A stretch of DNA of 64,000 nucleotides from Acanthococcus lagerstroemiae (taxonomy: Eukaryota; Arthropoda; Insecta; Hemiptera; Eriococcidae). Location: positions 51,559,946-51,623,945 of the forward strand of contig CM063110.1 of NCBI GenBank assembly GCA_031841125.1, in the 5' to 3' direction. The notes under the pieces are model-generated. The model made no database searches and had not been told where the DNA came from. It saw only the letters and a program-made list of their open reading frames with translations. Below, in pieces: positions 54,170-64,000 of this stretch. Every line of letters begins with the position of its first letter. Within the stretch, counting starts at the first letter, position 1. Both the position numbers and the translations under genes were made by a program.

Positions 54170-57001
54170 GTATCGGTCTCTGTATTTTGTGGCCGTTGGG
54201 AGGTCACACACCTGAATTTTTGCTATCGCTGTGGGGTCACTTACTTCTATCACATGGAGGTGCTTTCAATTTTTCCACTGAGGACTTCGGGAAGACATTC
54301 ATATGTTTGGAGAGTTAGAATGGTGTGTGGGTTTGTACTCAAGTTAATATCAGTACACTGGTTCGTCTCAATTCGCTGTAAGAAAGCACTTTACCTCGCG
54401 TGAAATAATGTGCACCACCACCGGGTGGTAACACAAGGCATGTAGTACACACCAAGAGAGGAGACGTAAATTCCTGTAGAATTCAATTTACCGAGTGCAC
54501 CACCACCGGATAGTGACACAAGGCTTGTAAAACACACAAAACGAACGACGACCATAGGAAAATGCGACTTCTCAAACAAAATGTAAATATAACACGTAGT
54601 AAATAATAAAATCGTCTGACTTGATCCGTAGTAGTATTCATTTCCATTTCGGAAAGAGAAACACAACAAAACGAGCACAGGTAATAGGTATGCAGTACTA
54701 ATACACAGTAACGTCAGAAAACCGAGCACAATAACGTGCAGCATGGAGCACAATAACAGAATGCGAGGTCCCGATCCAAATTCGAGAACTGGACTTCCCC
54801 CACTGGGTTCCGTCTTGTACGTCCATGGTCACACGTGGACCAATGGAGATATATTTCATAGTAGTACGTGGACCAATGAGGGGGCCGAAACCCACTACAG
54901 GGGGCGAGCCGCATACTCAAATGCGTCCCAATTATCGTCACAGGCGGGGTCTATCCCAACAGGTAGGGAAAAGCCGAGTTTGAGCAGAGCGTTGAAAGGT
55001 TGATTAATCACAGTTGATTATTACAATTAATTAATACAGTTGAATCATATTGGAGTTGTATTAAATTATTGTTATTACTATTATTATTATCATAAATTTC
55101 CACTAAGTCGAGTCGAAAAGAACTGAGTGTAATGGTCTCTGTATTTTGTGGCCGTTGGTAGGTCACCCACCTGGATTTTTGCTATCGCTGTGGGGTCACT
55201 TACTTCTATCACATGGAGGTGCTTTCACTTTTTCCACTGAGGACTTGAGAGGACATTCAAATGTTAGGAGAGTTAGAATGGTCTGTGGGTTTGTACTCAG
55301 TAATTATCAGTACACTGGTTAGTCTCAATTCGCAGTAAGAAAGCACTTTACCTCGTATTGAGGGTGATAATGATCTGAGTGTATCGGTCTCCGTATTTTG
55401 TGGCCGTTGGGAGGTCACACACCTGAATTTTTGCTATCCCTGTGGGGACACTTACTTCTGTCGCATGGAAGGGCCTTCACTTCCTCCACCGAGAACTCTG
55501 GGAAGACATTCAAATTTTAGGAGAGTTAGAATGGTCTGTGAGTTTGTACTCAGTTATTATCAGTACCCTGGTTAGTCTTGATTTACAGTAAGAAAGTACT
55601 TTACCTCGTATTAAGGGTGATTATGATTCGTGTGTATCGGTCTCCGTATTTTGTGGCCGTTGGGAGATCACACACCTGAATTTTTTCTATCGCTGTGGGG
55701 TCACTTGCTAATATCACATGGAGCTGCTTCCACTTTTTCCACTGAGGACTCGGGGAGGACATTGATAGGATCGGAGAGGTAGAATGGTCTGTGAGTTTGT
55801 ACTCAGGTATTATCAGTACCATGGTTAGTCTCCATTTGCAGTAAGAAAGCACTTTACCTCGTATTGAGGGTGATGAAGATCCGAGTGTATCGGTTTCCGT
55901 ATTTTGTGGCCGTTGGGAGGTCACACACCTGGATTTTTGGTATCGCTGTGGGGCCACTTATTCTGACACATGGAAATGCCTTCACTTCCTCAACTGAGGA
56001 CTCCGGGAAGACATTCAAATGTTAGGAGAGGTAGAATGGTCTGTGGGTTTGTACTCAGTTATTATCAGTAGACTGGTTAGTCTCAATTCGCTGTAAGAAA
56101 ACACTTTTCGTCGTATTGAGGTTGATAATGATCTGAGTGTATCGGTCTCTGTATTTTGTGGCCGTTGGGAGGTCACACACCTGGGTTTTTGCTATCGTTG
56201 TGGGGTCACTTCTATCACATGGAGGTGGTTTCACTTTTTCCACTGAGGACTTTGGGAGGACATTCAAATGTTCGGAGAGTTAGAATGGTCTCTGGGTTTG
56301 TAGTCAGTTATTATCAGTACACTGGTTGGTCTCAATTCGCTGTAAGAAAGCACTTTTCCTCGTATTGAGGGTGATAATGATCTGAGTGCATCGGTCTCCG
56401 TATTCTGTGGCCGTTGGGAGGTCACACACCTGGATTTTTGCTATCGCTGTGGGGCCACTTGATTCTATCACATGGAAGTGCATTCACTTTCCTCACTGAG
56501 GACTCTGGGAGGACATTGCAAGGATTGGAGAGGTTGAATGGTCTGTGAGTTTGTACTCAGTTATTATCAGTACCCCGGTTAGTCTTGATTTGCAATAAGA
56601 AAGCACTTTACCTTGTATTAAGGGTTGTTAAGAACTGAGTGTATTGGTCTCTGTATTTTGTGGCCGTTGGGAGGTCACACACCTGGATTTTTCCTATCGT
56701 TGTGGGGTCACTTCTATCACATGGAGGTGGTTTCACTTTTTCCACTGAGGACTTTGGGAAGGCATTCAAATGTTTGGGGAGATAGAATGGTCTGTGAGTT
56801 TGCACTCAATCATTATCAGTACACTGTTTAGTCACAATTCGCAATAAGAAAGCACTTTACCTTGTATTAAGGGTGGTTAAGAACTGAGTGTATTGGTCTC
56901 TGTATTTCGTGGCCGTTGGGAGGTCACACACCTGAATTTTTGCTATCGCTGTGGGGTCACTGTCGTGTATTCTACCAAGCACTCATCTTAATTCCAAAAT
57001 G
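54170..57001. repeat. 252-bp satellite array
   Basis: The word GGCCGTTGG occurs at 54191, 55150, 55402, 55655, 55908, 56160, 56409, 56662 and 56911, a spacing of 249-253 bases from the second on. Each unit runs TGTATTTTGTGGCCGTTGGG, GAGGTCACACACCTG, CGCTGTGGGGTCACTT, TTCCACTGAGGACT, TTATCAGTACACTGGTTAG and AAGAAAGCACTTTACCTCG. A diverged part-unit with the same right-hand flank as the last unit (TATTCTACCAAGCACTCA...TTAATTCCAAAATGA) lies at 52940-53062. Frames inside are artefacts repeated with the unit. Confidence 0.95.
54397..55115. mobile_element. Unclassified insertion within the satellite array
   Basis: The satellite phase is broken after CACTTTACCTCG and resumes at AAGAACTGAGTGTAATGG. 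The inserted piece contains GTGCACCACCACCGGGTGGT...ACACAAGGCATGTA twice (54409 and 54497, 88 bases apart) and ends in an AT-rich (TTA)n-like stretch. Target duplications and coding content were not found, so solo LTR, SINE-like or other origins remain open. Confidence 0.55.
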
Positions 57002-57635
57002 AATGTTTTTTATGTAACTTGGAGGATTTACGAGTATTATGTTAGTCAAATGGAATCTATCCAGAAATCAAACATTGGACAGTTGTTGTAGTTGTAGTTG
57101 GTTAACGATTGACGCCAGAAAAGTGAAATTTGAGCAATTTGGAACTGAGGTATGCGATACTCACGAAAAATAGTGTTATGTAACCTAATAAGGCCCAGCC
57201 TGGTACGATCAATTGATTCATCATTTCAGGTATAACTTACTCATAAATTCCTAGTTGCTTAACATTTTATTTATCGAATTTCAGGTCAGGCTTATTAGGT
57301 ATTAGGTGGCCCAGCCTTCGTTGGTGGGCTGGATTTATCAAGTTTGGAAAAAGGGGTATTTTTATTAGAAGTTCTGAGGAACGTAGAGCAGTCTAGAAAA
57401 ATTTCAAGCTAGCCACTTTTTAAATACTGCAGTCGACGACTATAACACGAAGAAGGAAAAACATGAAATCACTTACGTACATGAAAGTCTGGACAGCCAA
57501 GACCTTAAACCAGGGCCTTATTGAGCTCACCTACCTTGATACGCGCATGAGGATCACGTTTCACACACGACTCACCTGAGCATGTCATACATGCGAAGAC
57601 TCTTGTAAGCTGATATTTCGATTTATGGTCATTAT

Positions 57636-58276
57636 CAGGGCTGCAATTTTTATGCACAAAAAATAGCGAAATACGCGCATATTTTATGCACTGAATTCAG
57701 TCTAAATAATATGCCGAAAATATGCGTCAAAATTGTAAGATATGCGTAAATATGTAAATAAATATGGGTATTGAGTATATTGTTTCAAAAGAAAAATGAA
57801 ATTGGATACACTGAGACAATTTTTATCATAGTTTAAAATGATCCAGCCAAGTATCTCCTTAAGAGTCCAATCTTCTTTTAATAGGAGATGCACCCAGGGG
57901 ATAATGCACCTATTCGTAATTTCTTGGTGATTGATGAATGTTATGCAGGCAAGAGAAACGCTATCTCACATGCAAAAGAACATATTTTTCTAAAAGCTTG
58001 TCTACTAATTCATTAACCATTAGGTCTTCACAATTTTTTTTTGGAATCGGACATCATTCTCAACATTACAAAAATAATTTTTTGTGGGGAAGAAATTGAA
58101 AAATAAGCAGAATTCGTGCAAAATACGCGGTAAATGCCAAAATATGTGAAATATGCATGATGAAGTGCTGCTTCATTGACTCAGAATTCTGTGATTCGTG
58201 AACATCTTTTGATACTTATACCTATACGCCATAGATAAAAATACGAGTATACATTCGCATAAAAATTGCAGCCCTG
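57636..58276. mobile_element. hAT-type MITE, 641 bp, nested
   Basis: Starts CAGGGCTGCAATTTTTATGC and ends GCATAAAAATTGCAGCCCTG, a perfect 20-base inverted pair. The flanks GTCATTAT and GTAATTAT match at 7 of 8. The interior is rich in TATGCG- and AATATGC-type words. It lies inside the CACTA-ended element. Confidence 0.92.
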
Positions 58277-59255
58277 GTAATTATAATAGAATCTTCCAAT
58301 TCTAAATTCTTTGTTTCCCCTTTCAAGATATAATTTGCTGATTCTTAAATTTTGAAAATAAATGACCTAAATGACTGTTAAACACTTTAATACAACATAC
58401 TACACCCCTCCCCCCCAAAAAAACCACCAACGCAGATGAATGTAGGCCTACACTACTGATAAAATTACCCCCAAAAAATTTTCCAGCGACGCCACTGGTT
58501 AAAATTAATGATATCGGCCCACGAACACACATCAAATACATTATCGGACTATACACATCCTTATACCAATATGAGTTAGCTGTAACGACAGGCCACGCTG
58601 TTAGTCGCTGCGGTTCAAAAAATGTATGAGTTTTTCGCGTATTTAGTTCGGTGTCTGGAATGTTGTCCTAAGTGGCAACGTTGCACATTGTGTATCAAAA
58701 ATGACCTCAGAACGTACATGATTTTCGGAAATACAGCTAAAACGGTTGACCCCACAACGCCGTCCAGTTCCGCATTCACGGGTGTATTTCATACACACAC
58801 GTGAGACCTCATAACGTACGGTTTTTCTCTATTCTTTATTTTTGAGTGTAAGTGAAATCAGTGTTAGCGGTTTTGTAGAAAAACACCGATATTCTGGTGT
58901 GTACAGTGTCGCCAACGTTCTAACAGCATTTTAAAGCGCTTTTTCAAGAGACCCCATAACGTACGGTTACACCGGAGGACCTCCCTTTGTACGGTTATTC
59001 CGTATAGGTGTGTGTAGTGGTGTGTATTCCGTCTGTTTGTTTTCTGTTATTGTGGTCTGATAACACTGATAATATCAGTCAGCGGTACCGCTTATTCCAA
59101 TGCAAAAACAAAATGGAAACGAATTTCAGTCGTTCAGAACTCCGAATTGTGACGTGATAGAGAAAAATGGGTCGCAGTATCGTGTTCAGCGTTAAAAAGT
59201 ACCTCAGAATCACCTGTCGAAATGCATTGTGCAAAATAGTTGTTCAGTAGTGTTA

Positions 59256-59745
59256 TCTGTCGAACATACTGGAATCTTTGCCGACCACTACCCAATTCTT
59301 TCTTCCACCCTTCCTTCTAGCAGCAGTGATATCATTAGTTTATCTCTCCTCTTCTTCAGACAATTCCAGATATTCATTTTACCTCCTACTCTGTTGAGTA
59401 ACTTCCTCATTTCTTGCCTTATTCGTCCATTTGATACTAAGTATTCGCCTATAGCACCACATCTCAAGAGCTTCGATCCTTCTCTCGTCCGGTTTTCTTA
59501 TGGTCCAAGTTTCACATCTACAGAGTTTCAATTTCTTTTAACTGTTGTAGAAACTATACGACATAGAGAGTATATGTATAATTCATTGATTGTAAAATTC
59601 CGCTTGGTACGGGCCATATCGTCGGCTTCGTGGCAGAACTCACCAAGTCCTATGTTTTTACAGGAGACTTGGTGAGTTCTGCCAGGAAGCCGATGATATG
59701 TCTGAAAATGTTTTGCCATGGCCGGGCTACGGAAAAATTCCAAAC
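59256..59745 (-). pseudogene. RTE RT C-terminal region
   Basis: The minus-strand reading HEADDMARTKRNFTINEL, then RRIEALEMWCYRRILSIKWT and NKARNEEV, LELSEEE and GGRKNWVVVGKDSSMF follows the RTE C-terminus (A--F--M--L, then IEAFEMWCYRRML-I-W---V-NEEVL, then GRR--SWL--L--WF). Frameshifts occur near 59530. The RTE continues at 52183-52301 on the far side of the 6.95-kb insertion. Its upstream edge is an inverted duplication (59615-59700). Confidence 0.75.
59615..59700. repeat. Hairpin, arms about 37 bases
   Basis: CATATCGTCGGCTTCGTGGC through AGTCCT (59615-59651) is inverted at 59662-59700 with few changes and a loop of about 10 bases. The left arm is RTE coding sequence, so the right arm is an inverted copy of it. 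Confidence 0.85.
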
Positions 59746-60789
59746 CTGAAACTATAATCGTTTTTATCAGTTAGAGCGAACAACCGCCACAGTTCCCGAT
59801 TCGATTACAAAATCGGACGAATAATTGGTTAACGTGATCTTGTTATCTGTACATAAGCAATTAGTGTCGCCAAGGACGTACATAGATTATATTTTTCGTA
59901 TTCTTATAACACGTAAGAAAGAGTCTAATTAAAAACCGTATTCAACCGTGCCAAAGCCCATGTAGTCATAGGTATAGTTGTAGTCAGACATTCGGAGTAC
60001 ATGAACACGAATTCACAAAAGAAAAATTGTATGAAAGAAATAATGATTACACGTTCGTTGAACAAAAGCGAGAGCATTCGTGATTCGACGTTACAATAGT
60101 AATATCTTACCCTTGTCTAGAAATCCTATATCAATTCATTGAATAAACATCAGCGTGTTGAAGACTAATGGCACTCGAATTATCAAACGAGCGTTCAAAA
60201 TTTTGAAAACGTTCTTCGCATTAGATGGTTTGTAGTTTCGAGCGATAAGGTACACGTGCGGTGGTGCGAAATTGATTTATTTAGTTTGAGAACTGAAGGA
60301 GCACACCTGTAGCACCACAATCCTGCCAGTTGTACGCACAGATGACCGCGATAACTACTAAGTATACGTATGGGTCAGAGTTGTGGGGCATGGCAATGGA
60401 ATCACTTACATTAAGTTGGTATTTTTTTGTTTTACTTTCGGATTTTTGTAGATAATACGTTAAAATTTGGCATAGCTATTTACATTGATGTGTCAAAAGT
60501 GCATTTGTGGATGTACATATTGAACATGCATTCGGTTACTGACTATACAACAGGACAAATGGTATCCATTTGTTGTAATTCGTGACATTTCTGCCTTTCA
60601 GTTTCCTCCTCTTTGCCTCTAGTAAGTCTCTAGCTTTCAAATTAGGATCGCGCCAGGACAAATTCAGCACGAAAACCAACCGGTTCTTCATGCTAGTTCT
60701 TCTATTAGTGCCGAAAGCTTGAAAAAATGTTGTCCATTGTAATCCTTACAACACCCATATGAAGAAACAGACTTACAGAAGGAATATCG
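59746..60789. other. Unassigned, low-repeat stretch
   Basis: No gene, RNA or repeat family recognised. It may be single-copy host DNA. Confidence 0.4.
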
Positions 60790-61145
60790 CACTGTGGCTA
60801 GGTTGAACATATCTGCCCAACTCACATCCTAGCGATGTGGGCTCAATTCCCACAGCAGGAAATGCTAGTGAACATGTTTTGTCTCTATCCTCGCAGAGAG
60901 ACATCGCAGCGAACAGAGCAACTGCAGTACTAGTCAAGGAGGATAGATAGCGCTCTGTCATCCCCTACCAGTACATAGGAACAAGACATTATACTCGCAG
61001 AACATATTACTACTAATATCTGAAGGTTTGTGATGTGTTGGCTTGTGAGCCGCTCACTGGATCGCTCGACGTTGTGAAACACGTCTAGTAGTGATTTACA
61101 TATGCTCATGTCCTTCATGTACACTTCTTCACATTGAAGAAAAAC
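60790..61145 (+). mobile_element. tRNA-derived SINE family 1, first tandem copy
   Basis: The head TGGCTAGGTTGAACATATCT then GGGCTCAATTCCCAC gives A-box- and B-box-like segments. The body has CAGCGAACAGAGCAACTG, GATAGCGCTCTGTCATCCCC and GGAACAAGACATTATACTCG, shared with 20090-20531 and the next copy. Frames here are not genes. Confidence 0.75.
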
Positions 61146-61154
61146 TACTCTAAC

Positions 61155-61480
61155 GTAACAAAATGTTGAGAAACGCCTCGCATTCTGGCGGTGCAGATTC
61201 AATCCCCACCGCAGGAAATGCTGGTGAACATTTCTTATCTCTCGCCTGGCCAACATCCTAGCGAACAGAGTGACTGAATTACCAGTAAAGGAGGGTAGAT
61301 AGCTTGCTCTGTAATCCCCCTCGCTTCACAGGAACAAGACATTACTCCCAGATGCCATTACTACCAGCATCTGAAGTGTGTTGTTTGTCTTGTGAGTCAC
61401 TTACTCGACGTTATGAGACACGTGTCTAGTAATGATTTACACGGGTCATGTCTTCCATGCACACTTCTTCATTTCAGAGA
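61155..61480 (+). mobile_element. tRNA-derived SINE family 1, second tandem copy
   Basis: B-box-like GATTCAATCCCCACC, then GCAGGAAATGCTGGTGAACA, CATCCTAGCGAACAGAGTGA, GATAGCTTGCTCTGTAATCC and GGAACAAGACATTACTCCCA. It repeats the first copy in the same orientation about 370 bases downstream. Its A-box part is weaker. Confidence 0.75.
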
Positions 61481-62036
61481 GGGAATAATTCATGACAAAC
61501 TGTGAGGAAAGTATAATGGCAGACCACACTACCTGTCCCGCCTATAGTTAGCCATGACATGATCGATATGGTTGCCGATGTCTGCAACCAGATATGACAC
61601 TAAAAGTAGAAGATACTTATAAAGCACAGCAAAAAATGTTTGGTGCTGGAAGGTTGAGGGCACACTGATGAAGAACATTTCCGGGGAGGTGTGAAGCTGT
61701 TCCAAGGGTACTTGGCTTTAATCTCCTGCATGCATAGCTCGGTCAAACGTGAAAATTGCCCAAAATTCTGAATTTTGCTCTGACTTGTGTTAAGAATGGC
61801 AACACCTTGACAACCTTATGCTCCCGGAGACTGAGCCAATTCCTTTTTTATAACATGCACAAGTAAAGGAAATACACGCAGTTAATTTGTGAACCATCTT
61901 TCTGTGCGTTATGATATGGCCGTATGAGTCGAGTTTCGGAACCCACATCATCACAGACCAATGGCGATCCAATTAAAATTATAAGGACCGCATTACCCCG
62001 AAGTCAGCATTGTAATGTCCGGAGATGAAAGTACCT
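61481..62036. other. Unassigned stretch
   Basis: No gene or family recognised. Confidence 0.4.
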
Positions 62037-62290
62037 GCCCGGAAATCGTGGGGCCAGCGTCAAATTTGCGCCAATTTGGCACTAGCGCCTTCCCATTTGA
62101 AATACATGCGAGCGCCTTTGCCGGGATTTTGAGCCAGTTGGGGACGGCATATATTTGGCCCGACTACGGCGCCTGGCGCAAATCGAGCACCAGTTTTCGA
62201 TTGGTGCTCGATTTGCGCTAGAATCGAGGGCAAATTTGGCGTATATCTGGCACCGATGCCGAAATTGGGGCTGGCCCGATATTTCCGGGC
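62037..62290. mobile_element. Palindromic MITE, about 254 bp
   Basis: GCCCGGAAAT...GGGCCAGC at the left is inverted at the right (GCTGGCCCGATATTTCCGGG). A near-perfect inner hairpin, GCGCAAATCGAGCACCA against TGGTGCTCGATTTGCGC, lies at 62174-62219. TA at 62032-62033 and 62294-62295 could be the target duplication, suggesting Tc1/mariner-type mobilisation, but this is weak. Confidence 0.7.
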
Positions 62291-62750
62291 GGATAGCTAA
62301 GTAACTTGAAATGGTAAACGTCAAACTTGGTATCGGTGTACCTCTTATTGGTAAGAGACACCATGAAAGGTTAAAATTCTATTATGAATTCTTATTAATG
62401 GACTCTTAATTATCCTTGATGGGTTTCCACTGGGTCTGAATGTGATTGAATAGAAAGAAATGTGTCAAGTCCGTCTATCCGTCTTTCTGTTTGCCTGTTA
62501 GGCCTACCCAACAAATACTGAATGGATATGAAACTCATTTTAGCTTTATTCTTTGATACCACTTTGACGCAGTCAGGTCGTATTTAATTTGGTCAACAGC
62601 CAAAAGTGACAAGTCAGATTTTTCAATGTCAGGCATGTGCTTTTGCCAAAATAAGATTGCAAAGCAAACAAATTCAAATTTGAAGCCAATGTTTCAGCGC
62701 AAGAGAGTCTTTGTGATTGTTTGGCTTTTATTTAGTTGAAGCAAAACGTT
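62291..62750. other. Unassigned stretch
   Basis: No gene or repeat family recognised. Confidence 0.4.
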
Positions 62751-63422
62751 TAGTGATGTCGATCATTACAAAAACCATGATCGATCATGATTGATCGATC
62801 ACAAACTACAATGTCAAGTGTCAAGTACCCAGAGGCAGGGCCGTTTACAAGGGGGGGGGTCCCCCTTGGGTACGGCCGTGCGCTTAAAAATTCAGGAAAA
62901 TGCGAATCTCAGAAACATTAGAAACCCCATATGTTAGGTCAGACCCCCCCCCCCCGCCATATTCCTGGATACGGCACTGCCCAAAGGCATACAACTAACA
63001 GATATTCATTTTCATCACAAAAATGTGCGGTTTTCTTATGAGAGTCAAAGTAACCATCACCGTTCGCTTATCAGTTGGGTTTAGTTTCGGCGTTGTTGTT
63101 GTTGTTTGCACAATCCGAATATTATCAATGCCAATGCACTCTTCTCTCCACTGTGTTGGCTACAAAATATAAAAATGTTTAGCAAAAACAGAAAATACCT
63201 GAAAACATTCTCTATTAGGTCCTTTTCTAAGTCAACTTTTAAAAAACGCATAGAGAAGTCGTTAATACAAAGGAACTTATACTCATCTACCAATGGTCTC
63301 TTTTCTTATTCTTCATGATCGATCATAATGATCGCCCTGAGCTCGATGATAAAAAAAGATCGAGTCTTATCGAGATGATTGTGATCAATCATTTTTGATC
63401 GAGTAAATGATCGACATCACTA
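62751..63422. mobile_element. hAT-type MITE, 672 bp, with nested MITE
   Basis: Starts TAGTGATGTCGATCATT and ends AATGATCGACATCACTA, a perfect 17-base inverted pair. The flanks AAAACGTT (62743-62750) and AAAACATT (63423-63430) match at 7 of 8. GATC-rich subterminal repeats (CATGATCGATCATGATTGAT) follow each end. The frames at 63081-63318 have no recognisable domain. Confidence 0.88.
62836..62979. mobile_element. hAT-type MITE, 144 bp (copy 2 of the 19758 family), nested
   Basis: Starts CAGGGCCGTTTACAAGG and ends CCTGGATACGGCACTG. The flanks CCCAGAGG and CCCAAAGG match at 7 of 8. The interior GGTACGGCCGTGCGCTTAAA and a C run are as in 19758-19914. Confidence 0.88.
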
Positions 63423-64000
63423 AAAACATTACATAGAGCATATTACAGCCGTGAAACACAGTCGATACAAGAGTCGACGCTTTTATCGACATTCAAAATC
63501 ACTTACTTTTCCAACACGACAAATTTGTCGAATTCAACACGCCAATTTGATTAAACAAATCGAGTTGAAACCAATATTGTTGTCGATTTCAATTATCTTA
63601 TTGTCATCTTTCGCTGTCGATATCGAATTATGTTTGGTAAATCAACTTCGCCGCGTCGACTTTTTTGTTGATTCAGCTACTCAAGAGTCGATGAGAGATT
63701 CAGTATTGGAGTATGTACCAAAAAACATCTCAGCAATCACAGATTTTTTGTTAACTTTGGCTACTCAAATGTCGATGAAAAATTCGATACCAATTTCTAT
63801 ATAGACTTTTACCTATAGTTATCAAAACATCTAATTTTCCTATTTCTGATTCGATTTGATGCTAATGAGTTGTCCCCATAAGTATTCAATATCGACAATC
63901 TTCAAGTTTTTCTGGAAGAAATACGATATTGAATAATTTGTCTATGCAAAGTTCGATATCGATAACCTTTTAAATTGTCGATTGAAACTTCGAGAGCGAC
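63423..64000. repeat. Degenerate GTCGAT-rich repeat
   Basis: Loose reiteration of TCGATATCGAA, GTCGACG and GCTACTCAAGAGTCGATGA runs to the window edge. One direct pair lies at 63661 and 63744 (83 bases apart). The frame 63451-63804 shows no domain and is probably a by-product. Confidence 0.5.

Larger units (their letters stand above)
52305..59252. mobile_element. CACTA-ended non-autonomous element, 6948 bp, carrying a satellite array
   Basis: Starts CACTACTGAAC and ends GTTCAGTAGTG; TTA is duplicated on each side (52302-52304 and 59253-59255). The inverted ends extend patchily for at least 220 bases: TTTTTCTCTATCACGTC and CGGAATAACCGTA-AAAGGGAGGTC occur in both arms. Both flanks are RTE sequence in matching orientation, so the boundaries are doubly supported. 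The interior has no transposase frame. It holds a 252-bp satellite array, an unknown insertion (54397-55115) and a hAT MITE (57636-58276). CACTA ends suggest the CMC/EnSpm group; a TTA duplication would also suit PIF/Harbinger. Confidence 0.85.

Noticed and set aside
56055..56831. Repeated open frames of 65-70 residues in the satellite
   Set aside because: They recur unit by unit in antisense and sense, with no start context and no recognisable protein.
63451..63804. 117-residue open frame at the right edge
   Set aside because: It lies in degenerate GTCGAT repeats, with no domain and no support from neighbours.

Overview
The window looks like repeat-dense intergenic or intronic DNA from an animal nuclear genome, most likely an insect. 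The organism call rests on the families present: RTE-type and R1-type LINEs, a mariner fragment, a Ty3/gypsy LTR element, tRNA-derived SINEs and many hAT-type MITEs. There are no bacterial operons, CRISPR arrays, rRNA genes or intact tRNA genes. I found no convincing host protein-coding exon; every recognisable coding stretch comes from a transposable element, and nearly all are broken by stops, frameshifts or nested insertions. The species cannot be fixed from the sequence.

Layout. 0-13 kb: an R1/Jockey endonuclease scrap, a highly palindromic MITE (867-1204), a LINE with a coiled-coil/FP-like ORF1 and the start of its endonuclease (minus strand, 3.7-5.2 kb), a 224-bp tandem duplication (9.3-9.7 kb) and an RTE RT scrap (12.2 kb). 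13-29 kb: highly degenerate short-motif repeats, two tRNA-derived SINEs, and at least eight hAT-type elements whose 8-bp target site duplications (TSDs) can be read directly, several nested inside one another. 30-36 kb: an RTE LINE on the plus strand, interrupted by an internally deleted Ty3/gypsy element (30331-33687, LTRs of 257 bp, TSD AAAAG) and by a 95-bp TTAA-flanked palindrome. 36-39.9 kb: tandem and inverted low-complexity repeats, two hAT MITEs, an RTE RT scrap with an intact FADD motif, and a Mutator-like (MULE) derivative with a 9-bp TSD and a transposase remnant. 41-45 kb: an RTE 3' end with a 200-bp hairpin insertion, then on the minus strand an R1-like RT-RNase H segment fused to an RTE RT. 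45.6-46 kb: two mariner tails in inverted orientation. 47.8-48.4 kb: RTE endonuclease plus a SINE scrap. 48.9-51.45 kb: a 2.55-kb hAT-type fold-back element made mostly of a degenerate palindromic array. 52.3-59.25 kb: a 6.95-kb element with CACTA termini and TTA duplications, sitting inside an RTE 3' end and carrying a 252-bp satellite array plus nested insertions. 60.8-61.5 kb: two tandem SINE copies. 62-63.4 kb: a palindromic MITE and a hAT MITE containing another hAT MITE.

The elements work together only as a stratified record: RTE LINEs form the oldest layer and were broken by DNA transposons, SINEs and the LTR element. The best candidates for something undescribed are the CACTA-ended satellite carrier, the hAT fold-back element, and the MULE whose termini carry three copies of one 16-bp motif each.
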